The translations under genes and the position numbers were made by a program. Positions 1-6,486 of a DNA stretch of 13,909 nt are shown here, piece after piece. Within the stretch, counting starts at the first letter, position 1. Each line of letters begins with the position of its first letter. Below the pieces are notes generated by a model. The model was not told the DNA's origin. It was given only the letters and a program-made list of their open reading frames with translations, and did not search any database. Origin of the DNA: DASZTV01 sp035548055 (GTDB lineage Bacteria > Actinomycetota > Actinomycetes > JAFAQI01); assembly GCA_035548055.1 (NCBI GenBank), contig DASZTL010000062.1:1-13909 (forward strand). Direction: 5' to 3'.

Positions 1-58
1 CCGTTGCGGCGAGCGCCTCGCGCAGCCGCTGCTCCACCTCGCGGTCGTCGGTGCTCAT
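1..58 (-). CDS. Partial gene downstream of the SigE-family sigma factor (N-terminus only)
   Basis: Only the first 19 codons are visible, beginning M-S-T-D-D-R-E-V-E-Q-R-L; the gene is cut by the left edge. Its ATG overlaps the sigma-factor TGA as ATGA (58-55), so the two are very probably translationally coupled. Genes in this position after actinobacterial SigE-family sigma factors often encode small membrane or anti-sigma-like proteins. That is inference from context, because the visible part is a charged, probably helical N-terminus with no diagnostic motif. Confidence 0.6.
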   Translation of the reverse strand, partial: MSTDDREVEQRLREALAAT

Positions 59-600
59 CGCTGTGACTCCAAGCTGTCGCGTAGCGCGGCGATGCCGCGT
101 GAGGCATGGCTCTTCACCGCGCCGTTGCTGATCTGAAGGGCATCGGCGATCTGAGCCTCGGAGAGGTCGCTGTAGTAACGCAGCACCAGTACCTCGCGTT
201 GCCGGCGCGGCAGGTCGCGGAGCGCCGTCATGACCGCCGACCGCTCGACCTCGTGGAGTGCGCCGTACTCCGCGCTCGGCGCATCCGGCATCGGACGCGG
301 TGCCTTGCGGTCCTCGACCTTCAGGTGACGCAGCCGGGACCGCGACCGGTTGACGACCGACTGCCGCAGGTAGGCAAGGGCGTTCTCCGGGTCGCGCAGT
401 CGGCGCCACGACTTGTGTGTCGCGACGAACGCGTCCTGCACGACGTCCTCCGCCGCCGCCGTGTCACGCAGCAGCAGGGCGGCGAGCCGCACGAGTGAGC
501 GATAGTGCGCTGTGTAGAGGATGACGATCGCCTCGTCGGCGCCGAGGGCTCGCGTATCAGCGGAGCTCACCGGTCGGGCCCTCCGCTCCACGACATCCAT
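55..600 (-). CDS. SigE-family ECF RNA polymerase sigma factor
   Basis: This 181-residue group-4 (ECF) sigma factor should bind core RNA polymerase and direct it to a small regulon. Region 2 spans about residues 25-92, with the core-binding/-10 segment around AAAEDVVQDAFVATH (48-62). Region 4 spans about 118-175, with RDLPRRQREVLVLRYYSDLS (128-147) followed by a helix-turn-helix at about 148-170. The spacing and length fit the actinobacterial SigE/TIGR02983-like group. The frame is open for 78 codons upstream, but ATG at 600 is preceded by TAGG at 6-base spacing and starts just before region 2, so the longer form is unlikely. The stop overlaps the next gene by ATGA. A secreted protein gene (656, plus) lies divergently 55 bases away and could be a regulatory target or neighbour. 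The family is secure; the signal it answers to is unknown. Confidence 0.92.
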   Translation of the reverse strand: MDVVERRARPVSSADTRALGADEAIVILYTAHYRSLVRLAALLLRDTAAAEDVVQDAFVATHKSWRRLRDPENALAYLRQSVVNRSRSRLRHLKVEDRKAPRPMPDAPSAEYGALHEVERSAVMTALRDLPRRQREVLVLRYYSDLSEAQIADALQISNGAVKSHASRGIAALRDSLESQR

Positions 601-655
601 CACAAACCTACGACGCCTGTGTGGGCAGGTCGGTTTACCGCCGAGGAGGGGTACC
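601..655. promoter_or_regulatory. Divergent intergenic region with a small inverted repeat
   Basis: These 55 bases separate the sigma factor (minus) from the secreted six-Cys gene (plus), so both promoters must lie here or reach into the flanking coding sequence. CGGT-TT-ACCG at 631-640 is a perfect inverted repeat just upstream of the plus-strand ribosome binding site. I see no convincing -35/-10 pair. The role as a shared control region is inferred from geometry. Confidence 0.35.
644..649 (+). promoter_or_regulatory. Shine-Dalgarno AGGAGG selecting a TTG start at 656
   Basis: AGGAGG is a full match to the anti-SD core and lies 6 bases before TTG at 656, which is in frame with the secreted protein. 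The in-frame GTG at 665 would be 15 bases away, too far for this site, so TTG is the favoured start. Confidence 0.65.
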
Positions 656-1414
656 TTGCGCAGCGTGAAGCGCGTCTCCGCCACGCTGCCAACTCTTCCG
701 GTTGTCGCGCTCTTGATCTTCGCGGCTGTCACGCCACTCGGTGCGTTTGCGGTGGCGCCACTCGCTGCGTCTGCGAGCTCGCCGGCGACGCAGGTGCGGA
801 CGGTGTCGCCGGTCGGCAGCACCGGGCACCTCAAGGCCGGTTACAAGGTCGTCCGCCACCTGGCTCACGCAAGCTGCCAGACCGGTTCGTTCATGACGGG
901 TCGCGCCGATCGGTGCACGACGCCCGCCTCACGGGCGGTGGTCCTCGATCCCTGTTGGCCCACCGCGTCGTCCAAGACCTTCGTCTGCCAGCGCCGCCCG
1001 TGGCGGCACAAGATCGTGCTGCTTCACGTCCCTCAGCCGGTTTCCGGCAAGCCGGGGGCCCACCGCGCGAGCCTTCCGTGGGGGATGCGCATCAAGGCGA
1101 AGGTGCGCTGCCTGCTCGACCCGGGATCGGTACGACGCGTGTCCGGTCACGCGCTGCTCTTCCACTGCAGTCATCACCGTGACGTCTTCGGCCCGTTGCG
1201 CCGAGGCAGCGGGCACTGGAAGGCGCACGTCTACCGGACGGGTGCCAGGACTCGCAGCGGCTACCGGTCGCTCGGGTGGCAGCCGGTTCGGATCGTCTGG
1301 TACGGCGCAGCACCCGTATCGCCGTCGCCGAGCCCGACGCCAACGCTGCTCCCGACGTTGACCCCCTCGGCATCCGCGACGCCGACGATCACCGCGAGCG
1401 CCACGCCGTACTAG
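656..1414 (+). CDS. Secreted six-cysteine protein of unknown function
   Basis: I do not recognise the family. From the TTG start the product is about 252 residues. A basic N-terminus (RSVKR) and a hydrophobic stretch at about 14-37 lead to an AxA-type cleavage site (A-S-A, 38-40), so it should be exported by Sec. The mature part has exactly six cysteines (about 74, 87, 100, 111, 152, 171), consistent with three disulfides, and is rich in Arg, His and Trp. The last 37 or so residues are a Pro/Ser/Thr-rich tail, typical of a wall-spanning or O-glycosylated linker with nothing after it. It is divergent from the SigE-family sigma factor, and its 3' end is 6 bases from the convergent NlpC/P60 gene. 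The earlier in-frame ATG at 521 would overlap the sigma-factor coding region and bury the signal peptide, so I reject it. A wall-associated or enzyme-inhibitor-like role is possible but unsupported. Confidence 0.75.
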   Translation: MRSVKRVSATLPTLPVVALLIFAAVTPLGAFAVAPLAASASSPATQVRTVSPVGSTGHLKAGYKVVRHLAHASCQTGSFMTGRADRCTTPASRAVVLDPCWPTASSKTFVCQRRPWRHKIVLLHVPQPVSGKPGAHRASLPWGMRIKAKVRCLLDPGSVRRVSGHALLFHCSHHRDVFGPLRRGSGHWKAHVYRTGARTRSGYRSLGWQPVRIVWYGAAPVSPSPSPTPTLLPTLTPSASATPTITASATPY

Positions 1415-1420
1415 CGAATG

Positions 1421-2290
1421 TCAGGGGCGGATGACGCCCGCGACCTTGCCGTGGACGGGCATGACGCTGACGTACTGACCGGTATACGGCGCGTTGAGCA
1501 TCCAGCCGGATCCGAGGTAGATCCCGATGTGGCTCAACGACTTGTAGAAGAGGACGAGGTCGCCCGGCAGCGCATCACGCGCCGGCACCCGCCGGCCCTG
1601 GTTCCACTGGAAGCCGGTGTAGTGCAGAAGCGCGAGACCCGCCTTGCCGTATGCCCAACGGACCAACCCCGAGCAGTCGAAGGTGTCCGGGCCGGCAGCC
1701 GCCCATACGTACGGGTGGCCCAACTTCGTCATCGCAGCGCGGATCGCGACCATCGCGACTGAGGGATCCGCCGGCAGCCCGGGAAGCTTCGGGTCGACGT
1801 AGACACCGTCCGCCCGCTGTCTCGGCGCCGGCAGTTTGTGGTCGTGCCGACGATGCATGCCGAGACCGCGCGACGTGCCCACGTGGACGGCATGCCGGAA
1901 GCGCCGGAGCGTGTGGGTCAGGGTCACCCGACGGTGATGTGCCCGCGGCAGGAGCTGGTGGCTGAGGTTGTAAGGGACCGGACCCATCAGGCCGGTCGTG
2001 TCGCTGGGTTCGAGGCTTGGAGCTTCCAGCCGCGCTTGTCGCAACAGGGCGAAGTCCGCCGCCAGGATCGCCGAGGCGGGCGCGGTGTCCAGGTCGTCCG
2101 GGGCGGCGGTCAACGCCCCGGCGTCGAGGGCTTGCTGGACGATGGCGTGAGCCGCCAGTTGCAGATTCGAGGCGTTGATGGCCGCGACCTGCGCCGGCCC
2201 CGGCCGGCTCGGCGTCGCCGACACCACCACCGCGCCGGCCGCGGCGACGAGGACGATGGCAAGCCCAAGCGCGATGCGCAGGGAACGCAT
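1421..2290 (-). CDS. Secreted NlpC/P60-family cysteine peptidase (putative cell-wall hydrolase)
   Basis: The 289-residue product is expected to cleave peptide stems of peptidoglycan outside the membrane. A signal peptide or anchor lies at about 5-25. Residues 30-175 form a low-complexity, His/Arg-rich region without a recognisable substrate-binding domain, and the catalytic domain occupies about 178-289. Catalytic Cys206 sits in DTFDCSGLV, the His is His254 in LSHIGIYLG, and the third polar position is Asn266 (WMLNAP), where many relatives have His. The upstream motif GHPYVWAAAGPD and the PGDLVLF segment are classic for the family. I chose ATG at 2290 because it begins directly before the signal peptide; the frame stays open to 2596 with no signal sequence there. 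No good ribosome binding site is visible, so a GTG at 2293 or leaderless translation is possible. It is divergent from the secreted PHP protein. Confidence 0.9.
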   Translation of the reverse strand: MRSLRIALGLAIVLVAAAGAVVVSATPSRPGPAQVAAINASNLQLAAHAIVQQALDAGALTAAPDDLDTAPASAILAADFALLRQARLEAPSLEPSDTTGLMGPVPYNLSHQLLPRAHHRRVTLTHTLRRFRHAVHVGTSRGLGMHRRHDHKLPAPRQRADGVYVDPKLPGLPADPSVAMVAIRAAMTKLGHPYVWAAAGPDTFDCSGLVRWAYGKAGLALLHYTGFQWNQGRRVPARDALPGDLVLFYKSLSHIGIYLGSGWMLNAPYTGQYVSVMPVHGKVAGVIRP

Positions 2291-2350
2291 CACGCGCGAA
2301 TGGTCGATACCAGCCGAATCCGACAAGCTGGACACCTTTTCCCTAGCCCC

Positions 2351-2385
2351 CGTACATCGGCATCGACGGTACGCGAGCACTCGCG
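2351..2385. promoter_or_regulatory. Inverted repeats in the NlpC/P60-PHP divergent region
   Basis: The 163-base divergent region (2291-2453) contains CGCGAG-CA-CTCGCG at 2372-2385, a perfect 6-base inverted repeat with a 2-base centre. It also contains CGTAC (2351-2355) paired with GTACG (2369-2373). This could be an operator for a dimeric regulator or a transcript hairpin; sequence alone does not decide. I found no convincing promoter hexamers on either strand. Confidence 0.35.
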
Positions 2386-2453
2386 CCGCCGTCCCCTGTT
2401 CAACGCCGCCGCCGCGAGAAAGGTTGACCGCGATCCGTGGCGAATCCGTCCAT

Positions 2454-3740
2454 ATGCGCTTCGGCAGGCGAATCCTGGCGGCCTCGGTGGTGGCGGCGTT
2501 GGCGATGACCGCCCCCGCCGTCGCGGCGTCCGCACCCCATCGCGCCGCACCGCCGCACGGGTTCTGGATCGCCGGCGACCTGCACGTCCACACCATCTAC
2601 GGCCACGACACCTGCATCACCCCGACCACGGCCTGGGACTACACGAAACGGTCGCGCGCCGCTCGCCGTCCCTGTGACGACTTCTACACGTGGGGCTATC
2701 CGCCGGCCGACCGGCTAGCGGAAGCGCTGCAGCGCGGGCTCGGGTTCGCCGCGATCACCGACCACAACAACGTCGTCAACCAGACCGACCCCGCCGTACT
2801 GGCTTGGGAGAAGGCGCACCCGGATTTCATCTCCGTCCCGGGATACGAGAACTCCCAAGCCGGACACGTCCAGATGCTCGGCGCACGGTCCTGCTACGGA
2901 AACCACGGACCGATCCCGCGCCAAGTCATCAACTGCGACTCGGCTCCCACCGACAAGTCGGTCCATGGCATGCGGGAGCTCGCCAACGGGCTGCGCCGTC
3001 ACGGCGGCGTATTCCAGATCAACCACCCCAGCGACATGAACTGGCTGCACGAGTACAAGCGGCGGGTCGTCCCGGACACGATCGAGGTCTGGAACATCGG
3101 CCTGTGGGCGTTCCAGAAGCCGCTACCGAGCGCGAATGACAACAACTTCTCGCTGCGTTGGTACGACGGCTTTCTGCGTCGTGGCAACGAAATCGGCGTC
3201 ACCGGCGGAAGCGACTCACACTGGCGGCTCACCGACGCCCTCCAGGGCGTGGGTGACCCGACGACGTGGGTGTATGTCACCACGCCCACGGTTCAGGGTG
3301 TGCTCGATGGGCTCCGCGCCCACCACACCTTCGTGTCCGACCTCCCGCCGAGCGAACTCGGAGCACGGATGTACCTCGAAGCAGACGCCGATCACGACGG
3401 CAGCTACGAGGCGATGGCCGGTTCGCATACCCGACCGGGGGCGGTGTATCGAGTGCGGACAGTCAACGCACTTCCCGGGTCGGTCGTGCGGATCGTGACC
3501 GACAAGGGCACGGTGCTGGTGCGCCTGCCGCTGTCCGGCACGCTGCCGTTCCGACCCGGTGCGGACGGGATTCCGAAGGCGTCGATCTTCGTGCGGGCAG
3601 AGCTTCTCGAACCTGATGCTCGTCAGCTCCGTACAGACACATGCGACAAGGTCGTCGGCTCGCAGACCACGCTCTGTCGCGACGACCTGCTGATGGAGTC
3701 GCTCACCAGCCCGATCTTCCTCCGGTCTAAGGCAGCTTGA
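2454..3740 (+). CDS. Secreted PHP-domain metallohydrolase, CehA/McbA-like
   Basis: The 428-residue product is a polymerase/histidinol-phosphatase-type metal-dependent hydrolase, probably a phosphoesterase or related hydrolase acting outside the cell. A Sec signal peptide covers about residues 1-25 (RR, hydrophobic core, AVA cleavage). PHP ligands are visible in order: DLHVHT (His44, His46), ITDHNN (Asp103, His104), GYE (Glu132) with nearby His138, INHPS (His191) and GGSDSHW (Asp254, His256). That is a complete set for a multinuclear metal site. A C-terminal beta-rich part (about 300-428) contains DADHDGSYE (311-319), resembling a DxDxDG calcium loop. Six cysteines (54, 74, 147, 161, 397, 408) suit an exported, disulfide-bonded protein. 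ATG at 2454 is chosen because it opens the signal peptide; the ribosome binding site is weak. Members of this family include a carbaryl hydrolase, but the substrate here cannot be read from the sequence. The last 14 bases overlap the convergent gene. Confidence 0.88.
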   Translation: MRFGRRILAASVVAALAMTAPAVAASAPHRAAPPHGFWIAGDLHVHTIYGHDTCITPTTAWDYTKRSRAARRPCDDFYTWGYPPADRLAEALQRGLGFAAITDHNNVVNQTDPAVLAWEKAHPDFISVPGYENSQAGHVQMLGARSCYGNHGPIPRQVINCDSAPTDKSVHGMRELANGLRRHGGVFQINHPSDMNWLHEYKRRVVPDTIEVWNIGLWAFQKPLPSANDNNFSLRWYDGFLRRGNEIGVTGGSDSHWRLTDALQGVGDPTTWVYVTTPTVQGVLDGLRAHHTFVSDLPPSELGARMYLEADADHDGSYEAMAGSHTRPGAVYRVRTVNALPGSVVRIVTDKGTVLVRLPLSGTLPFRPGADGIPKASIFVRAELLEPDARQLRTDTCDKVVGSQTTLCRDDLLMESLTSPIFLRSKAA

Positions 3741-4410
3741 CGGCGACGTAGTCCCCGCGCGTCCAAGGTGGGTCGGGCAACCGCTCGTCGAGCTTGCCGT
3801 TCAGCACACAGTCGGCCGTCCGGTAGTTGCCCGGCATGTTCGGATAGTCCGTCAGCCAATACGCGCGGGCGAGCGCCAGCCCCTCCTGCGGACTCGCGCC
3901 GAGTAGCTGCGCGGTTTCGGCATCTCGCTGCATTGCCTCGCACTCGGCGATTGCCTCGTTGGTCTCACCCCGCATGTGCATCGATTCGTGGGTCAGCACG
4001 TGAACCGCGATGATCTCCGCAGCACTTGGTCGCGCTTGGTCGCCGTTGTAGTAGTGCTTCAGGTCGCTGCAAGGACCTCGCTGGATCGTCGTGTGAAGCT
4101 CCGGTCCGCCCGGGCCGTACCTCACGTACCCGAGGTCACCCGACAGGTCGGTGAAGGTCTGGCCGAAGGTCTGACAGTGAACCGTGACGTGCTGGCCGAC
4201 CAACACCGTTGCCACCTTGGCGAGGTGGCCCTCCTCGCGATGCCGAAGGACGGTGGGTGTCGCCAGGCCTGCGGCGACCACACCTAGCAGCGCGACGGTG
4301 ACCAACGGGAACTTTCGGCGGCGACCGATCGCGTCCTGCGGCTTCAGCGACCAGCGCACAGCAACCGTGACGGCGCCGGCCGCGAAGACGATCGCCAGGA
4401 TCAGCAGCAC
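3727..4410 (-). CDS. Membrane-anchored protein with a HExxH zinc-protease motif
   Basis: This 227-residue product begins at GTG (4410), the first start after an in-frame stop. Two hydrophobic helices (about 2-18 and 35-52) with basic residues between them (GRRRK) suggest an anchor with the rest outside. HESMH at 141-145 is a canonical HExxH zinc motif, and Glu152 in GETNEAIAECEA is well placed as a third ligand, as in gluzincin-type metallopeptidases. Cysteines at about 79, 114, 157 and 201 could form two disulfides, in keeping with an extracytoplasmic domain. I do not recognise a named family and know no substrate. No Shine-Dalgarno sequence is evident. The gene converges on and overlaps the PHP gene by 14 bases; cheB lies 56 bases upstream on the same strand, so read-through from cheB is possible. 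Confidence 0.8.
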   Translation of the reverse strand: MLLILAIVFAAGAVTVAVRWSLKPQDAIGRRRKFPLVTVALLGVVAAGLATPTVLRHREEGHLAKVATVLVGQHVTVHCQTFGQTFTDLSGDLGYVRYGPGGPELHTTIQRGPCSDLKHYYNGDQARPSAAEIIAVHVLTHESMHMRGETNEAIAECEAMQRDAETAQLLGASPQEGLALARAYWLTDYPNMPGNYRTADCVLNGKLDERLPDPPWTRGDYVAVKLP

Positions 4411-4466
4411 AGGACAGAGTCTGCCGATTCAAGGCGCTGAACCGGCGCGCAACCCCGGACCGCGGC

Positions 4467-5186
4467 TCAGAAGTATGGCGTCATCGGAATCGGTTCGCGC
4501 ACGACCTGCTCGGGAATCGCAACGGCCTCCGGAGCCTCGAACGGCTCCGACGGTCGGGGAATCGACCGGCACAGAGTGGGAACGGTGGTGGCGAAACGGT
4601 CCAGCGGCAACACCGCCGTCGCCAACCCCGCGTCTACGACTGCCCCTGGCATCCCCCACACCGCCGAACTCGGCTCGTCCTGCGCCAGCACCATGCCCCC
4701 CGCGTCGGCGATGGTGCGCGCGCCCTCGACTGCATCCCGGCCCATCCCGGTGAGAACGACAGCGAGAACGTCCTGGCCCCACACCGCCGCGGCGTCACGG
4801 AAGGTCACGTCGGCGGCGGGACGAAGGCTGTTCACGAGTGGGCCGTAGGTCAGGTAGACCTCGGGTCGCGCCGCCGAGCCGCGCACTCGCAGGTGCAGGT
4901 CACCTGGCGCAATCAGGACCGACCCCGGCTCGACGACCTCCCCGTCGCGTGCCTCGGCCACCCGCATCGGGCAGATCAGATCGAGCCGTTCGGCCAGCAT
5001 CCGCGTGAAGTCGGGTGGCATGTGCTGGACGAGGAGCACCGGAACCTGCAGATCCCAGTGCGGCAGCACCTCGAACAGTGCATCCGGTCCTCCGGTCGAT
5101 GACGCGACGACAACCACCCCGTAGCCGCCGGCACGAAGGCGGCGGCGCTTCACCGGAACAGCCGGTGGTTGCGGCAGCGGATTCAT
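4467..5186 (-). CDS. cheB: Stand-alone CheB-type protein-glutamate methylesterase (no receiver domain)
   Basis: CheB removes methyl esters from glutamates of chemoreceptors, resetting their signalling state. This 239-residue product has only the catalytic domain (about 22-205). The catalytic triad is visible as Ser30 in ASSTGGP, His55 in LLVQHMPPDF and Asp151 in LTGMGRDAVEG, with the IAPGDLHL segment at 92-99 also typical. The usual N-terminal receiver is absent and replaced by about 20 basic, proline-rich residues, so activation by CheA phosphotransfer is not possible in the ordinary way. After the domain is a Pro/Glu-rich tail of about 30 residues ending T-P-Y-F. ATG at 5186 has GGAG 7 bases upstream and lies 12 bases after the stop of the WhiG/FliA-like sigma factor, so the two form an operon. 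No cheA, cheW, cheR or receptor gene is in the window. Confidence 0.9.
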   Translation of the reverse strand: MNPLPQPPAVPVKRRRLRAGGYGVVVVASSTGGPDALFEVLPHWDLQVPVLLVQHMPPDFTRMLAERLDLICPMRVAEARDGEVVEPGSVLIAPGDLHLRVRGSAARPEVYLTYGPLVNSLRPAADVTFRDAAAVWGQDVLAVVLTGMGRDAVEGARTIADAGGMVLAQDEPSSAVWGMPGAVVDAGLATAVLPLDRFATTVPTLCRSIPRPSEPFEAPEAVAIPEQVVREPIPMTPYF

Positions 5187-5198
5187 CGACGAGCTCCG

Positions 5199-6185
5199 TC
5201 AGGCTGCGTTGCGCGATGCCGGAACGACATCGATGCGCGGCGACGCCTGACGCTGGCGTGGGAGGCGCACCGGGACGGCGGGTTCGTCCGCCGTCGCCGG
5301 CGTCGTCGCACCCCTGCTGGTGCGGGCGATCGAAGCGGCCTCGTCGGCTACGGCAGCGACATACGCCTCGCGGCTGCGCGCGGCGCGGCGGCCGACGCCA
5401 CCGTCGACGCTCGCCCGGCGCTCGAGCGGTCCGGCCAGCGCCTGACGCATCATCGCCAGGCCCTCGGCACGCATCTGGGCAATCCGCGATTCGGTGACGC
5501 CCAAGTCGGCGGCGAGCTCGAGCGAGGTCCGGCCGGCAACGAAGTAGCCATCGATCACGAGGCGCAGCCGCTCGGGCAGCAGCCGGAGCGCCGCCCCGAG
5601 CAGCGCCAGCGACTCGGCCTCGTCGACAACGGACTCGGGAGTCGGTGCGTCCAAGGCGAAGAGCACATCGGCAAGACCAGCGGTGCCGCCTTCGGCGGCG
5701 GCTGAAGGTGCGTCCAGCGATAGGACGCGCCCACTGTTGCGGCGAGCACGATGGGCATCGAGCTCGCGCGGCGACATCTTCAGCGTCGCGGCGAGCTCGT
5801 TCGTCGTCGGCGTACGGCCCAGGTCCTGGCTCAGCGACTCGAGGGCAGCATCGATGTGGCGCGCCCGCGAGCGGACCGATCGCGGCGCGAAGTCGATCGC
5901 CCGGATTGCGTCGATGACCGCGCCGCGCACGCGGGTCACCGCCCAACGCTCGAAGGGCACACCCCGGCTCGGATCGAAGCGGAGCGCCGCCTCCACCAAG
6001 CCGAGTGCGGCGGCCTGGGCGAGCTCCTCACGGTCCGCGTGCCGCGGGTAGTGCGCGGCCATCCCGGCGGTCAGCGCGGGGATCAGCGAGAGGTGCTCCT
6101 CGACCAGCTTCGCCGCCTCCGGCGACAACGTCGTGCGTCGAGCGGCTGGCGCCGCCGGCAGCTGGTAAGCAGCGACCTCAGTCAT
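5199..6185 (-). CDS. WhiG/FliA-family sigma-70 factor with a long C-terminal tail
   Basis: The 328-residue product is an alternative sigma factor of the group-3 motility/sporulation class. Region 2 lies at about 28-97 (AALGLVEAALRFDPSRGVPFE, then ERWAVTRVRGAVIDAIR). Region 3 is at about 101-150 (PRSVRSRARHI, DLGRTPTTNELA) and region 4 at about 197-250 (RLLPERLRLVI, LELAADLGVTESRIAQMRAEGL). Family members usually end soon after region 4; here about 78 residues of Ala/Arg/Pro-rich, poorly ordered sequence follow (251-328). ATG at 6185 is preceded by GAAAGG at 8-base spacing. It is followed by cheB after 12 bases, suggesting that receptor demethylation is co-expressed with this sigma factor. Whether the ortholog is FliA-like (flagellar) or WhiG-like (developmental) cannot be settled from the window, so I give no symbol. 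Confidence 0.9.
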   Translation of the reverse strand: MTEVAAYQLPAAPAARRTTLSPEAAKLVEEHLSLIPALTAGMAAHYPRHADREELAQAAALGLVEAALRFDPSRGVPFERWAVTRVRGAVIDAIRAIDFAPRSVRSRARHIDAALESLSQDLGRTPTTNELAATLKMSPRELDAHRARRNSGRVLSLDAPSAAAEGGTAGLADVLFALDAPTPESVVDEAESLALLGAALRLLPERLRLVIDGYFVAGRTSLELAADLGVTESRIAQMRAEGLAMMRQALAGPLERRASVDGGVGRRAARSREAYVAAVADEAASIARTSRGATTPATADEPAVPVRLPRQRQASPRIDVVPASRNAA

Positions 6186-6374
6186 CGCGCCGCCCTTTCA
6201 TCCGACCGTGCTTCGTCCGGTTTCGCCCGTGCTCCGGGCCGTCGACGAAGTATTGAGGGACGTGAACAGTGGTCTAAATAGCTCTTTTTGACGCTCTGAC
6301 GAGGGCCTAGGACCGTACTAGTCCAACCGTGGCGCCACACGATCTGGACCGATTTGCGCCGCTTGCGCCGGGTT

Positions 6375-6392
6375 TCAGGCATTGCCGCCTGA
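6375..6392. terminator. Hairpin TCAGGC-loop-GCCTGA
   Basis: A perfect 6-base stem (6375-6380 with 6387-6392) surrounds the 6-base loop ATTGCC. No T-run follows on either strand. It may be a weak actinobacterial-type terminator or an RNA element downstream of the response regulator gene; assignment as terminator is tentative. Confidence 0.3.
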
Positions 6393-6450
6393 CCCGATCG
6401 GACGGCGTTTCGATAGCCCAGGGACCCACGACCAGTAGGCATTGGCGGCT
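6377..6450 (+). repeat. Imperfect 14-base direct repeat, exactly 60 bases apart
   Basis: AGGCATTGCCGCCT (6377-6390) and AGGCATTGGCGGCT (6437-6450) match at 12 of 14 positions, both differences being C/G swaps. The first copy overlaps the hairpin at 6375-6392. The purpose is unknown; a pair of protein-binding sites is one reading. Confidence 0.35.
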
Positions 6451-6486
6451 CGCAGGTACGGCCGGCAAGACCAAAGGTCCCAGAGA

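Noticed and set aside
2291..2453. Possible c-di-AMP (ydaO-type) riboswitch upstream of the NlpC/P60 gene, a common arrangement in actinomycetes
   Set aside because: I looked for the conserved GGGGACC / GGTGAATCC / CCGAATCCG blocks in order on the minus strand. Only scattered partial matches exist, and the best CCGAATCCG-like block is on the wrong strand, so it cannot be supported.
4900..5946. 348-codon minus-strand frame overlapping cheB and the WhiG/FliA-like sigma factor
   Set aside because: Composition is Arg/Ala/Gly-dominated with no fold-like pattern; the overlapping frame carries complete sigma and CheB motifs.
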